Of a stretch of DNA of 56,941 nucleotides, positions 14,148-21,991 are shown piece by piece. Every line of letters begins with the position of its first letter. Within the stretch, counting starts at the first letter, position 1. A program made the translations under genes and the position numbers. The DNA comes from Mucilaginibacter polytrichastri (GTDB lineage: Bacteria; Bacteroidota; Bacteroidia; Sphingobacteriales; Sphingobacteriaceae). Location of the stretch: assembly GCF_001911425.1 (NCBI RefSeq), contig NZ_MPPL01000001.1:5591436-5648376 (forward strand). Direction: 5' to 3'. Below the pieces are notes generated by a model. The model saw only the letters and a list, made by a program, of their open reading frames with translations, had not been told where the DNA came from and did not search any database.

Positions 14148-16865
14148 ATGAAAAAAATACCCCTGTTGGTACTGGCCTGTATAGTGTCGGTAATTTTGTT
14201 CGGTTTTATTAAAGCCGATGACGACCCTATTAAAAAGGCAGCCGCACAGTTAGAAAAATGGGTAAATGAATATCCGCAGGAAAAGGTATACCTGCACTTC
14301 GACAAACCTTATTACGCCGTGGGCGATGATATGTGGTTTAAAGCCTATGTTACCGTGGGCCCCAGGCATCAGCTTTCGGCTTTAAGCGGTGCCTTAAATG
14401 TGGAGCTGATTGACGATAAAGATTCTGTTAAACAATCAATTAAGATACCGCTTTCAGCAGGTTTGGGCCAGGGCGACTTTGCCCTGTCTGATACCCTTGC
14501 GGCGGGGAGTTACCGCATAAGGGCCTACACCAACTGGATGCGTAATGCCGGGCCCGATTACTTTTTTGACAAGACCATACAGATAGGTAATGCAGCAAAA
14601 AATACTGTTTATACCAAAACAAGCTATACTTACACTACCCAAAACGGCAAGCCGGTTATTAATGTATTAGTTAATTATGCCGATTTAGATGGCAAGCCCT
14701 ATGCTAATAAAGAGGTAAATTACAGGGTGCAGCTTAATAATAAGGATGTATCAAGAGGCAAAGGAATAACGGATAGCAAAGGCGACTTGCCTATTGCTTT
14801 CATTAACCCATTACAAGTGCCGGTAAAGCAAGGTGCTATTACCACTAAAATAAAGGTTGAAGAAAAGCTGACTGTTACCAGCGTACTGCCGATAAGGGCG
14901 GTATCGGCAAAAGTTAATGTTCAGTTTTTTCCGGAGAGCGGCAACCTGGTTAACGGATTGCCATCAAAAGTGGCGTTTAAAGCTGTTGGCGATGACGGCC
15001 TTGGCAAACCTATAAGTGGCGTAGTGCTCGACAATGATAACCAAGAGGTAACCAAAATAGCTACACAGCATTTAGGTATGGGGACATTTATATTAGTACC
15101 CGAAGCCGGTAAAACATACCATGCGCAGTTAACTTATGAAGATGGTTCGCAAGGTAGCGTAGCCCTACCCAAGGCGTTAGACCAGGGGTATGTGTTGGTT
15201 ATTAACAACAATATTATTAACGACCCCGACCATATTGCAATAAGGATAATTGCGAGCCCGGCACTGGCAGATAGCGAAATTAATTTAATGGCACAGTATG
15301 GCGGCAGTGTTTGTTTTGCTGCCAAAAATAAATTAACTAATGGTGCCATTGCTGCAAAAATACCTAAAGACCGTTTTCCATCGGGTATTGTGCAGTTTAC
15401 TTTGTTTAGTGCGGCCGGTGAGGCCATTAACGAGCGATTAGTTTTTGTAAACCGGGCAGACGGACTGAAGCTGGCTGTAAAAACCGGCCAGCAAACTTAT
15501 GCGCCGCGCGAAAAGGTGAAACTAGAGCTAACCGCCAACAGCCCTGATGATAAGCCGGTAGAGGCCAGTATGTCGGCCGCTGTAGTTGATGAAACCAAAG
15601 TGCCGGTTGATGAATCGGACGAAACAACTATTCTTTCCAGCATGCTGCTCAGCTCGGATATTAAGGGGTACATAGAAAAGCCCAACTATTATTTTACCAG
15701 TAACGATAAGCAAACGCATGACGATCTTGACCTGCTAATGCTTACCCAGGGCTACCGCAGGTTTGAATGGAAGCAGTTGATGAGCGATACGTTTACCCCG
15801 CCGGTTTATGAGCCCGAGAAAACATTGCAGGTATCGGGCCGGGTGCATACCTCCAACAACAAGCCGGTTGCAAATGGCAAGGTTACCCTGTTTACAACAG
15901 CCGGAGGGGTGTTTATTTTAGATACGCTTACTGATGCCAACGGCCATTTTGCCTTTAAAAATCTGGCTTTTAAAGATAGTATCAGGTTTATCATTCAGGC
16001 CCGAACTGCAAAAAACAAAAAGGATGTTGATATAGACCTGGATAATGTTGGCCGCCAGCAGGTAACTACCAATGTGAATGCGCCCGATATAGCTATGAAT
16101 ATGAATAATACGATGCTACCTTATTTGCAAAGTAGCAAGCTTTTTTATCAGCAGCAAATAAAATACGGGGTGGGTAACCACAACATTATGCTAAAAGAGG
16201 TTACCATTACAGAAAAGAGAAAACCCGTACTCGAAAACTCATCCAACCTGAATGGCCCGGGCAATGCCGACCAGGTTTTAAAAAGCGATCAGTTTGCCAA
16301 CATGGGTTGTGCCGATATTACTATTTGCTTGCAGGGCCGCTTGTTGGGTGTTGTATTTAGAGGCGGTATACCTTACTCAACCCGGAGCCCAAATAACCCA
16401 ATGCAGGTTGTTGTAGACGGGGTTTCTGTTTCGGCAGATTATTTATCGATGATAAGCCCTTATGATATTGGCAGTATAGAGGTATTACGAAGCATAGGTA
16501 ATACAGCCATATATGGCGCACAAGGTGGTGCCGGGGTTATTATTGTAAATACCAAACGCGGAAACGAAGTTAGCGATAATGGGTACCAGCGCTATACCCC
16601 GGGGTTAATCAGATACTCGCCCAAGGGTTATTACAGGGCACGTACATTTTATTCGCCGCAGTACGATGATCCTAAAACCAATACGGCACTAGCAGACATG
16701 CGTAGCACTATTTACTGGAACCCTGAAATTATAACCGGAAAAGACGGTAAAGCGGCTATCGAATTTTTTAATGCAGGCAGCAAAGGCACTTACCGCGTTG
16801 TGGTAGAAGGTATTGATAATGACGGCCACATAGGCCGCCATATATACCGTTACAAAGTGGAATAA
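14148..16865 (+). CDS. Secreted macroglobulin-like protein with TonB-receptor plug domain, no barrel
   Basis: 905 residues with a signal peptide (about 1-23). A macroglobulin-type domain opens with YPQEKVYLHFDKPYYAVGDDMWFKAY (MG2 pattern), with further beta-rich modules to about 530. A carboxypeptidase-regulatory-like domain (556-625, LQVSGRVHTSNNKPV) and a TonB-dependent receptor plug (about 709-804, MQVVVDGVSVSADYLS, IEVLRSIGNTAIYGAQGG, GVIIVNTKRG) follow. The C-terminus (TIYWNPEIITGKDGKAAIEF) resembles the end of alpha-2-macroglobulin-like modules. There is no membrane beta-barrel and no thiol-ester motif, so it is neither a full receptor nor a canonical macroglobulin. This architecture recurs in Bacteroidota, with unknown function. 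Stand-alone transcription is likely. Confidence 0.88.
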   Translation: MKKIPLLVLACIVSVILFGFIKADDDPIKKAAAQLEKWVNEYPQEKVYLHFDKPYYAVGDDMWFKAYVTVGPRHQLSALSGALNVELIDDKDSVKQSIKIPLSAGLGQGDFALSDTLAAGSYRIRAYTNWMRNAGPDYFFDKTIQIGNAAKNTVYTKTSYTYTTQNGKPVINVLVNYADLDGKPYANKEVNYRVQLNNKDVSRGKGITDSKGDLPIAFINPLQVPVKQGAITTKIKVEEKLTVTSVLPIRAVSAKVNVQFFPESGNLVNGLPSKVAFKAVGDDGLGKPISGVVLDNDNQEVTKIATQHLGMGTFILVPEAGKTYHAQLTYEDGSQGSVALPKALDQGYVLVINNNIINDPDHIAIRIIASPALADSEINLMAQYGGSVCFAAKNKLTNGAIAAKIPKDRFPSGIVQFTLFSAAGEAINERLVFVNRADGLKLAVKTGQQTYAPREKVKLELTANSPDDKPVEASMSAAVVDETKVPVDESDETTILSSMLLSSDIKGYIEKPNYYFTSNDKQTHDDLDLLMLTQGYRRFEWKQLMSDTFTPPVYEPEKTLQVSGRVHTSNNKPVANGKVTLFTTAGGVFILDTLTDANGHFAFKNLAFKDSIRFIIQARTAKNKKDVDIDLDNVGRQQVTTNVNAPDIAMNMNNTMLPYLQSSKLFYQQQIKYGVGNHNIMLKEVTITEKRKPVLENSSNLNGPGNADQVLKSDQFANMGCADITICLQGRLLGVVFRGGIPYSTRSPNNPMQVVVDGVSVSADYLSMISPYDIGSIEVLRSIGNTAIYGAQGGAGVIIVNTKRGNEVSDNGYQRYTPGLIRYSPKGYYRARTFYSPQYDDPKTNTALADMRSTIYWNPEIITGKDGKAAIEFFNAGSKGTYRVVVEGIDNDGHIGRHIYRYKVE

Positions 16866-16880
16866 GTGCGTGTTTGCCCC

Positions 16881-17750
16881 TTACTTAAATAAGTAATATT
16901 TCTCCCAGAAATCCATTGATTTAGATAATTCTGAATGGTCGCTGCTGCCACTGGTGTTGCCGCCCATACCACCGCGGCCACCGCCCATGCCACCGCCGTG
17001 GCGTCCGCCACCACCACCCATGCCGCCGCCGCCCATGCCACCACGGCCACCGCCACCGTGGCCGCCTCCACCTTCTGCATCTGCGTTTTTGGCTCCTTCG
17101 GGGCGGGTAACGCCATTAATTTTGATATTAAATGCCCATTCAGATTTGTCGGTTAGTTCGGCGTGGAAAAATTTTAGAGGTATGGCCGCTTCGTAATTAA
17201 GGTAGCCGTCGGCATCAATGTTAAGCGCTACTTTAATGCCGTATGTATTTGATGTAGTGATGATATCGCTCTCAATATCCGGGAACCCGGTTACCTTGAT
17301 GTTACGCAGCTTGGTAAGCTTTGCATTCATCATCTCGTCGCGGTCTTGCTGATCCAGCAGATCGGGATTGCCCTTTTTGTCATCCTGCCCCATTTTAGGC
17401 TGATCCGGGTTGCCTATGGGGAAGGTAATGCTGCTGATCTCTTTCTTTTTACCCTTAGTATTAACGCTTAAGGTAAGCCCCGCCCTGATAATGCGGATTT
17501 GCTCGGTACGGTCATTAACCCTGATCGCCATATAAAGGTTATCCTTATCGTTAGCTAAGGCATAGTTCAGTTTTTTCTCGGTGTTGTAATACCGCAAACT
17601 ATCACCCCATTCTTTCAGGTCGCCATCAATTTTAATTTCTGTTGGGGGTGCTGTTAGTGTACTGGTATTTTTTGTTTGTGCATGAGTATGCTGTGGCAAC
17701 GTTAATGAGGCTACTGCACAAAAGGCAAAAGCGGTAAAGTAAGGCTTCAT
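16881..17750 (-). CDS. Secreted protein, carbohydrate-binding-like fold with Gly/His-rich segment
   Basis: 289 residues with a signal peptide ending near HTHAQ. Residues about 33-215 (PTEIKIDGDLKEWGDSLRYY, NLYMAIRVNDRTEQIRIIRAG) resemble the CBM9/DOMON-like sandwich found in secreted Bacteroidota proteins, where IDGxxxEW opens the domain. Residues about 222-265 are almost pure Gly with Met, Arg and His (GGGGMGGGGGRHGG and similar), then a short unique end. It faces the macroglobulin/plug gene tail to tail. Ligand and role are unknown. ORFs on the opposite strand here are shadows of the Gly-rich repeat. Confidence 0.82.
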   Translation of the reverse strand: MKPYFTAFAFCAVASLTLPQHTHAQTKNTSTLTAPPTEIKIDGDLKEWGDSLRYYNTEKKLNYALANDKDNLYMAIRVNDRTEQIRIIRAGLTLSVNTKGKKKEISSITFPIGNPDQPKMGQDDKKGNPDLLDQQDRDEMMNAKLTKLRNIKVTGFPDIESDIITTSNTYGIKVALNIDADGYLNYEAAIPLKFFHAELTDKSEWAFNIKINGVTRPEGAKNADAEGGGGHGGGGRGGMGGGGMGGGGGRHGGGMGGGRGGMGGNTSGSSDHSELSKSMDFWEKYYLFK

Positions 17751-17852
17751 TTATAATAGGGGTTTGTAAAAACTATCAATTGTGTAGGTATAACATAATT
17801 TTAGTGTGTTTATTATGCCCTTTTTAAGTAAATTTGTAATTACAATATAACT

Positions 17853-18134
17853 ATGCCAACCGAAGTACAGGAAGAGACCCTCACCCTTGAAGAAGTATTG
17901 GCCGGGCTAAAAGAAATGCACCGCCTTATTTTGTGGAATGATGATGTGAACAGTTTTGATCATGTTATTTATTGCATGATGAAATACCTGGACTACTCTG
18001 AAGGCCAAGCCGAAAAGATTGCCTGGAAGGTACACAACGAAGGCAAATGCGCCGTACTGGAAGGCTCATTTACCGAAATGGAAGTTTACCGAAAAATATT
18101 ACAGCAGGAAGGTTTAACCGTTTCTGTAGAATAA
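17853..18134 (+). CDS. clpS: ATP-dependent Clp protease adaptor ClpS
   Basis: Delivers N-degron substrates to ClpAP-type proteases. 93 residues. The N-degron pocket motif LWNDDVNSFDHVIYCM is intact, as are the downstream helices (EGQAEKIAWKVHNEGKCAVLEG) and the final strand LTVSVE. A perfect TAAATTTG box lies at 17829-17836, 16 bases before the start. The matching ClpA/ClpC gene is not in the window. Confidence 0.95.
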   Translation: MPTEVQEETLTLEEVLAGLKEMHRLILWNDDVNSFDHVIYCMMKYLDYSEGQAEKIAWKVHNEGKCAVLEGSFTEMEVYRKILQQEGLTVSVE

Positions 18135-18140
18135 GTTTTT

Positions 18141-18208
18141 GATGTGCAGATGAGTGGATATGCAGATGTGCAAATGAAACTCTAATGATGTGCGGATATG
18201 CAGAAGTG
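18141..18208. repeat. Degenerate GATGTGCAGATATGCA oligo-repeat
   Basis: Direct, imperfect iterations of GATGTGCAGATG, GATATGCAGATGTGCAAATG and GATGTGCGGATATGCAGAAG directly after clpS. Similar in style, but not in sequence, to the quasi-repeats at 5061 and 33924. Unit length and spacing are irregular, so it is not a CRISPR. Confidence 0.6.
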
Positions 18209-18270
18209 TAATGAATAAAAAGGAATTCGGGAAATTCCTAAATTCTATAAATTCTGGTTCAAGACAATAT

Positions 18271-18315
18271 ATAAATAAAAAGCGCCTTAGATTATCTAAG
18301 GCGCTTTTTATTTAT
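18271..18315. terminator. Bidirectional terminator between clpS and ilvE
   Basis: Perfect 22-bp arms (18271-18292 and 18294-18315) around a single T. The GC core is AGCGCCTTAGAT / ATCTAAGGCGCT, with A-run and T-run ends on both sides, so it can stop transcripts of both convergent genes. Confidence 0.92.
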
Positions 18316-18338
18316 ATGGTTACGATTAAACGTACAAC

Positions 18339-19403
18339 TTATACTATGTAGTTCCAGCCGAAAGTATCGGTGGTTTTACCATAGCGGATATCATCTAATG
18401 TTTTTAATACCTTTTGCGAAAACTCACGGGTTAACGGATCGCTTAGGGTATATTCTTCGCCATTGTAGTTTAATGAACCGACCGGGGCAATAGTAGCGGC
18501 AGTACCTGCACCAAAGGCATCGGTTAATGTGCCGTTTTTAGCACCTTCCACTACTTCGGCAATAGATACACGGCGTTCCTCAACAGGCATTCCCCATGAT
18601 TTTGCAAGGGTAAGTACGGTATCGCGGGTTACACCATCTAAAATAGTATCGCGGGTTGATGGGGTTACCAAAGTACCATCCAGCACAAACATTACGTTGG
18701 CTGCGCCCATCTCTTCTACATATAAATGCTCTTTGGCATCAGTCCATATCAATTGGTCGAAACCTTCTTCGGCAGCTTTTTTAAATGGCAGCATAGAGCC
18801 ACCATAGTTACCGGCTGCTTTGGCATAACCAAAACCACCTTCGGCAGCACGAGTGTAGTGAGTCTCAAATTTCACGCGCAAAGGCTTGGTGAAATAAGGA
18901 CCAACCGGGCCGGTTAACACCATAAATTTATAAGTAGTAGACGGGCTAACACCCAAATACGGGTCTGTAGCAAACATAAACGGACGGATATATAGAGAGT
19001 GACCTGCTTCGGTCGGAATCCAGTCGCGGTCGAGATCAACTAAAGCGGCAATACTTTGCACAAACAGATCTTCGGGTAGTTCTGCCATGCATAAACGCTC
19101 TGCCGATTTGTTAAAACGGGCCGCATTTTTATCAGGGCGAAAAACCGAGACCTGGCCATCTGCATGTTTATAAGCCTTAATTCCTTCGAAAAACGCTTGT
19201 CCGTAGTGCAGTGCAGAAATAGCCGGGCTAAAGGCAATTTCGCCATAAGGCACAATTTCGAAGTTCTTCCATTCGCCATCTGCATAATCTGCTACCAGCA
19301 TGTGGTCAGAAAAGGTACGGCCAAATACCAGGTTAGTAAAGTCCGTTTCTTGTAAACGGGAATGGGTTGTTTTTGTAATTTTGATGTCTAACGTGTCTGT
19401 CAT
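18339..19403 (-). CDS. ilvE: Branched-chain amino acid aminotransferase
   Basis: PLP enzyme for the last step of Leu, Ile and Val synthesis. 354 residues, of the longer type-II group. Visible marks are LHYGQAFFEGIKAYK, the RPxKNAARFNKSAERLCM substrate stretch, and the PLP lysine in GYAKAAGNYGGSM. VEEMGAANVMFV, TRDTILDGVTRDTVLTLAK and GTAATIAPVGSL follow. It ends at a bidirectional terminator. A possible promoter upstream on the - strand reads TTG, 20 bases, TAAATTGC, a weak match. Confidence 0.96.
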   Translation of the reverse strand: MTDTLDIKITKTTHSRLQETDFTNLVFGRTFSDHMLVADYADGEWKNFEIVPYGEIAFSPAISALHYGQAFFEGIKAYKHADGQVSVFRPDKNAARFNKSAERLCMAELPEDLFVQSIAALVDLDRDWIPTEAGHSLYIRPFMFATDPYLGVSPSTTYKFMVLTGPVGPYFTKPLRVKFETHYTRAAEGGFGYAKAAGNYGGSMLPFKKAAEEGFDQLIWTDAKEHLYVEEMGAANVMFVLDGTLVTPSTRDTILDGVTRDTVLTLAKSWGMPVEERRVSIAEVVEGAKNGTLTDAFGAGTAATIAPVGSLNYNGEEYTLSDPLTREFSQKVLKTLDDIRYGKTTDTFGWNYIV

Positions 19404-19492
19404 GGCCCAATAGATTTGAAAAATGGCAATTTAGGTATTTATGAACTAAATCTCAATTTATAAGCCGGAAAAATAGACCTTAGCCAAATATT

Positions 19493-19951
19493 ATGAGCAC
19501 AGCAATACACACCTACCATACCGACCCGAAAAAAACGCCTGCATTAAAGCGCCAAACCAACATCAGCTTGCTGGTGCCCTACCTGTTCCCGATAGGTTTA
19601 ATTGTGTACCAATTGGTGCGGACGGGGTATGATTACCGCTTTGTTATCCTGAGCATTGCAATAAGCTTAATATCCTTGATCCTGTTATTTCTCAGTATTA
19701 AAAAATCGAACAAACGTATCGATACCATGACGTTAGCCGTGGGCGATGATGTAGTTACATTAACCGAGTTGGGCAAACGCGAGCAGCAAATCAACATCGC
19801 CGATATTACCGCTGTGGATATCACTGCAAAAGGTATTGAACTAAAGGGTAAATCGACTTCTAAAAATGCCTTTGTGATTGCGCAGGAATTTGAGAAGTTT
19901 GATCAGATCAAAAAACTGATTGAAGCGAAGGTGGCGAAGCGGAAACGTTAA
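19493..19951 (+). CDS. Two-TM membrane protein with C-terminal PH-like domain (paralogue A)
   Basis: 152 residues, no assigned family. Two membrane segments (about 26-44 and 50-68) are followed by a soluble domain: TLAVGDDVVTLTELGKREQQINIADITAVDIT, then a final helix EFEKFDQIKKLIEAKV. The order (strand pair, ITxVD, closing helix) resembles bacterial PH-like domains. The next gene is a diverged copy 9 bases downstream. Codon use is like the core genes. Confidence 0.75.
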   Translation: MSTAIHTYHTDPKKTPALKRQTNISLLVPYLFPIGLIVYQLVRTGYDYRFVILSIAISLISLILLFLSIKKSNKRIDTMTLAVGDDVVTLTELGKREQQINIADITAVDITAKGIELKGKSTSKNAFVIAQEFEKFDQIKKLIEAKVAKRKR

Positions 19952-19960
19952 TATACTTAT

Positions 19961-20422
19961 ATGAATCCTGAACCCAATACTTATGAGCTAAGCGCTGAAG
20001 GCAAAGCTAAATTAAAACGTAAAATTAAGATTACGCTTTGTGTAAATTATGGAATAGGAGCAATCGTGTTTTTATGGAACTTCTCTAAACAAAACTTAAC
20101 TATAAAATACACTCTTATTGGTTGCGTAAATTTTTTATTAGGAACCCTAATTTATAATTTAAGAAAAACAGACAAATTGATTGACAGCGAAAAGTTGGAA
20201 ATAGGGGAAAATGAGATCACTCTGATTAAGTTGGGTAAACCTGTGAAAAACTTACATATCACAGAAATTAAGAGTATTGATCTTAATTCATACGGTGTCA
20301 AATTAGTTAGTAAATACTCGTCTACGCCATCGTTGTTTATTTCTAAAAACTTCGAAAGCTTTGAGGAAATAAAATCTTTAATAGAAGAGAAAGTAAGGTT
20401 GAGTAATGAAGCTATTGCCTAA
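19961..20422 (+). CDS. Two-TM membrane protein with C-terminal PH-like domain (paralogue B)
   Basis: 153 residues, same layout as its upstream neighbour: two membrane segments, then KLEIGENEITLIKLGKPVKNLHITEIKSIDLN and a closing helix NFESFEEIKSLIEEKV. It is visibly more A+T-rich than paralogue A, so either the duplication is old and this copy relaxed, or it arrived separately. It overlaps the convergent tryptophan dioxygenase gene by 4 bases at the stop codons. Confidence 0.75.
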   Translation: MNPEPNTYELSAEGKAKLKRKIKITLCVNYGIGAIVFLWNFSKQNLTIKYTLIGCVNFLLGTLIYNLRKTDKLIDSEKLEIGENEITLIKLGKPVKNLHITEIKSIDLNSYGVKLVSKYSSTPSLFISKNFESFEEIKSLIEEKVRLSNEAIA

Positions 20423-21372
20423 CTCAACGCATCCTCAACCCATGCTTTCCCCCAATTATCTATTTGTTCAGCAGTCCACAACTCCGGATAAAATATTCTT
20501 TTCTGGAAACGCGGAGGCAGGTATTTCTGCCAGTTAGTACCGCCAGTAGCTTTGATTTCTTCGGGCTCTCGGTGCAGGTATTTTACGGCAGATTTATAAT
20601 GGGCTAACGGCCAGTTTACGTTAACATGGGTATCTAGTTGGCGCAATTGGTCAGCTAATTGTGGAGTAGCTTGTCCGGCTGCCAGTAAATTATGGTATAG
20701 TTTATTGAAATTAACTTCGGCACAACTTTTACCCAAAGCGATAAAAGTGTTAGCATACTTTTTCTCGAACTGTTTAAGTGTTAATGTTTTTTTGCCGGTA
20801 GATAGTTCTGTAGCGCCAAATTTCCAGTAGATGTATTCGAACTGTTCTTCGATAGTGCTGCCTCTTAATTCTTCGCGTTTATCTTTAGCAACCAAATTGA
20901 TAAAATCGGTAGCGAAGATCTCGATCATGCGGTATTGTCCCGATTGAAAACCGCTGGCAGGCAGCAACGACATCCTGAATTTGAGGAACTGTTCTTTCTC
21001 CATCCCTTCAACCATTACCTCGAAGGAGTTAACCAGGGCGTTAAAATAATTGTTGATGCGTTTTAAGCGGGCGGTAAAAAACTCGGCTGTAAGATCGGCT
21101 TTGGCTGCAATTTGCTTACACTCGTGCAGGGTAAGTTTAAAATACAGCTCCGTAATTTGATGGTACATGATAAAGATTTCTTCATCAGGGAACGGCGTTT
21201 TGGGGCTTTGTAAACTTAGTAGCGTGTCAAGGTGAATGTAATCCCAATAGGTCAGGAAATCGGCATACAACAAACCATCCAGGTACGACGACATATCTTG
21301 CCCCATTGCCTCGTACTTTTGCTGTAACAGATCTAACCTATTGGTAATATCGGGTGTAAACTGCATATACAA
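20419..21372 (-). CDS. kynA: Tryptophan 2,3-dioxygenase family protein
   Basis: Heme enzyme opening the indole ring of tryptophan to N-formylkynurenine. 317 residues. Matches to the family are YWDYIHLDTLLSLQ, the distal-His motif HQITELYFKL, FLKFRMSLLPASGFQSGQYRMIE (the Tyr/Arg region contacting the substrate carboxylate) and the proximal His in LAHYKSAVKYL followed by ATGGTNW. These heme and substrate residues are retained, though overall the protein is diverged from proteobacterial enzymes. No kynurenine formamidase or kynureninase gene is nearby. The start is at the first Met (MYMQFTPD); Met 3 is also possible. Confidence 0.85.
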   Translation of the reverse strand: MYMQFTPDITNRLDLLQQKYEAMGQDMSSYLDGLLYADFLTYWDYIHLDTLLSLQSPKTPFPDEEIFIMYHQITELYFKLTLHECKQIAAKADLTAEFFTARLKRINNYFNALVNSFEVMVEGMEKEQFLKFRMSLLPASGFQSGQYRMIEIFATDFINLVAKDKREELRGSTIEEQFEYIYWKFGATELSTGKKTLTLKQFEKKYANTFIALGKSCAEVNFNKLYHNLLAAGQATPQLADQLRQLDTHVNVNWPLAHYKSAVKYLHREPEEIKATGGTNWQKYLPPRFQKRIFYPELWTAEQIDNWGKAWVEDALS

Positions 21373-21382
21373 AGATAATCGG

Positions 21383-21850
21383 TTATTTATACTTCTTTTC
21401 TATGGCATGAATTTTAGTCAGTCGGTCTGCTATTACATTGGTCATATCATGAAAATACCAGGGTTCATGCCCTTTCTCAATTTCATAGTTGAAATGAATT
21501 CCCAATAAGTTGAAACCTAATATATATCCTCCGCCATCATTACAATCGGGGCGCCCAAATTTACCTAAATGAAATAGTAATGCAGGCGGGATACTAAACT
21601 GTAAAGAATTAAAGTTCCCTTTAATTACCCGGTGAATATTAGAAATAGTATCATCGGATGTATCCTCAATTTTCAAATAGTCCGCTGAAATTTCGTAGTT
21701 AGTTTTGCAATTTCCCTTTCCACATTCTCCGGCAAAAGAGCCAACATATATTTTGCTGGGTTTGATAAAAATGAATGTCGAAATAGTATATAGCGAAATA
21801 GCAACGCAGATGATTTTTAAGAAATTTTTAGTTCGGCGATATTGGCTCAT
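21383..21850 (-). CDS. Small membrane-anchored protein, unknown
   Basis: 155 residues, not recognised. One N-terminal membrane segment (about 12-30, IICVAISLYTISTFIFI), then a soluble domain with two close Cys pairs (GECGKGNC) and CNDGGGYILGFN. A+T-rich compared with neighbours. It lies 10 bases upstream of the dioxygenase start and may be co-transcribed. Confidence 0.65.
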   Translation of the reverse strand: MSQYRRTKNFLKIICVAISLYTISTFIFIKPSKIYVGSFAGECGKGNCKTNYEISADYLKIEDTSDDTISNIHRVIKGNFNSLQFSIPPALLFHLGKFGRPDCNDGGGYILGFNLLGIHFNYEIEKGHEPWYFHDMTNVIADRLTKIHAIEKKYK

Positions 21851-21886
21851 TGCAATTATGGTTATGTAAAACTAATTTTTTTAACC

Positions 21887-21894
21887 CATATTTG
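21887..21894 (+). promoter_or_regulatory. Candidate -7 box before the fluoride riboswitch
   Basis: CATATTTG, one mismatch from TAnnTTTG, 13 bases before the first conserved riboswitch base. No clear TTG partner was found. Confidence 0.3.
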
Positions 21895-21906
21895 TATTGT
21901 ACTGAA

Positions 21907-21962
21907 AGGCAATGGTGAGCTGCCTATTTGAACCGCCTTAAAAAGCTGATGACGCCTACTCG
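21907..21962 (+). promoter_or_regulatory. Fluoride riboswitch (crcB motif)
   Basis: The order GGCAATGGTGAGCTGCC, then AACCGCC, then GCTGATGACGCCTACT matches the crcB aptamer consensus (GGxxATGG...GCC, AACxGCC, GCTGATGxCxCCTAC). P1 is GGCA/TGCC (21908-21911 and 21921-21924). The loop GGTG can pair with CGCC in GATGACGCC to form the conserved pseudoknot with one G-U pair. The inner stem is shorter than usual. It lies 30 bases before the CLC gene start with no terminator hairpin between, so control of translation is more likely than attenuation (inference). Confidence 0.88.
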
Positions 21963-21991
21963 AATAATTTTATTTATTTGCATGTAGGTTT

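Noticed and set aside
16850..17196. Ala/Thr- or Pro-rich ORFs on both strands
   Set aside because: Shadows of the Gly-rich segment of the secreted protein at 16881-17750.
18141..18208. CRISPR-like repeated words
   Set aside because: Unit length varies, units are adjacent without spacers, and there are no cas genes.
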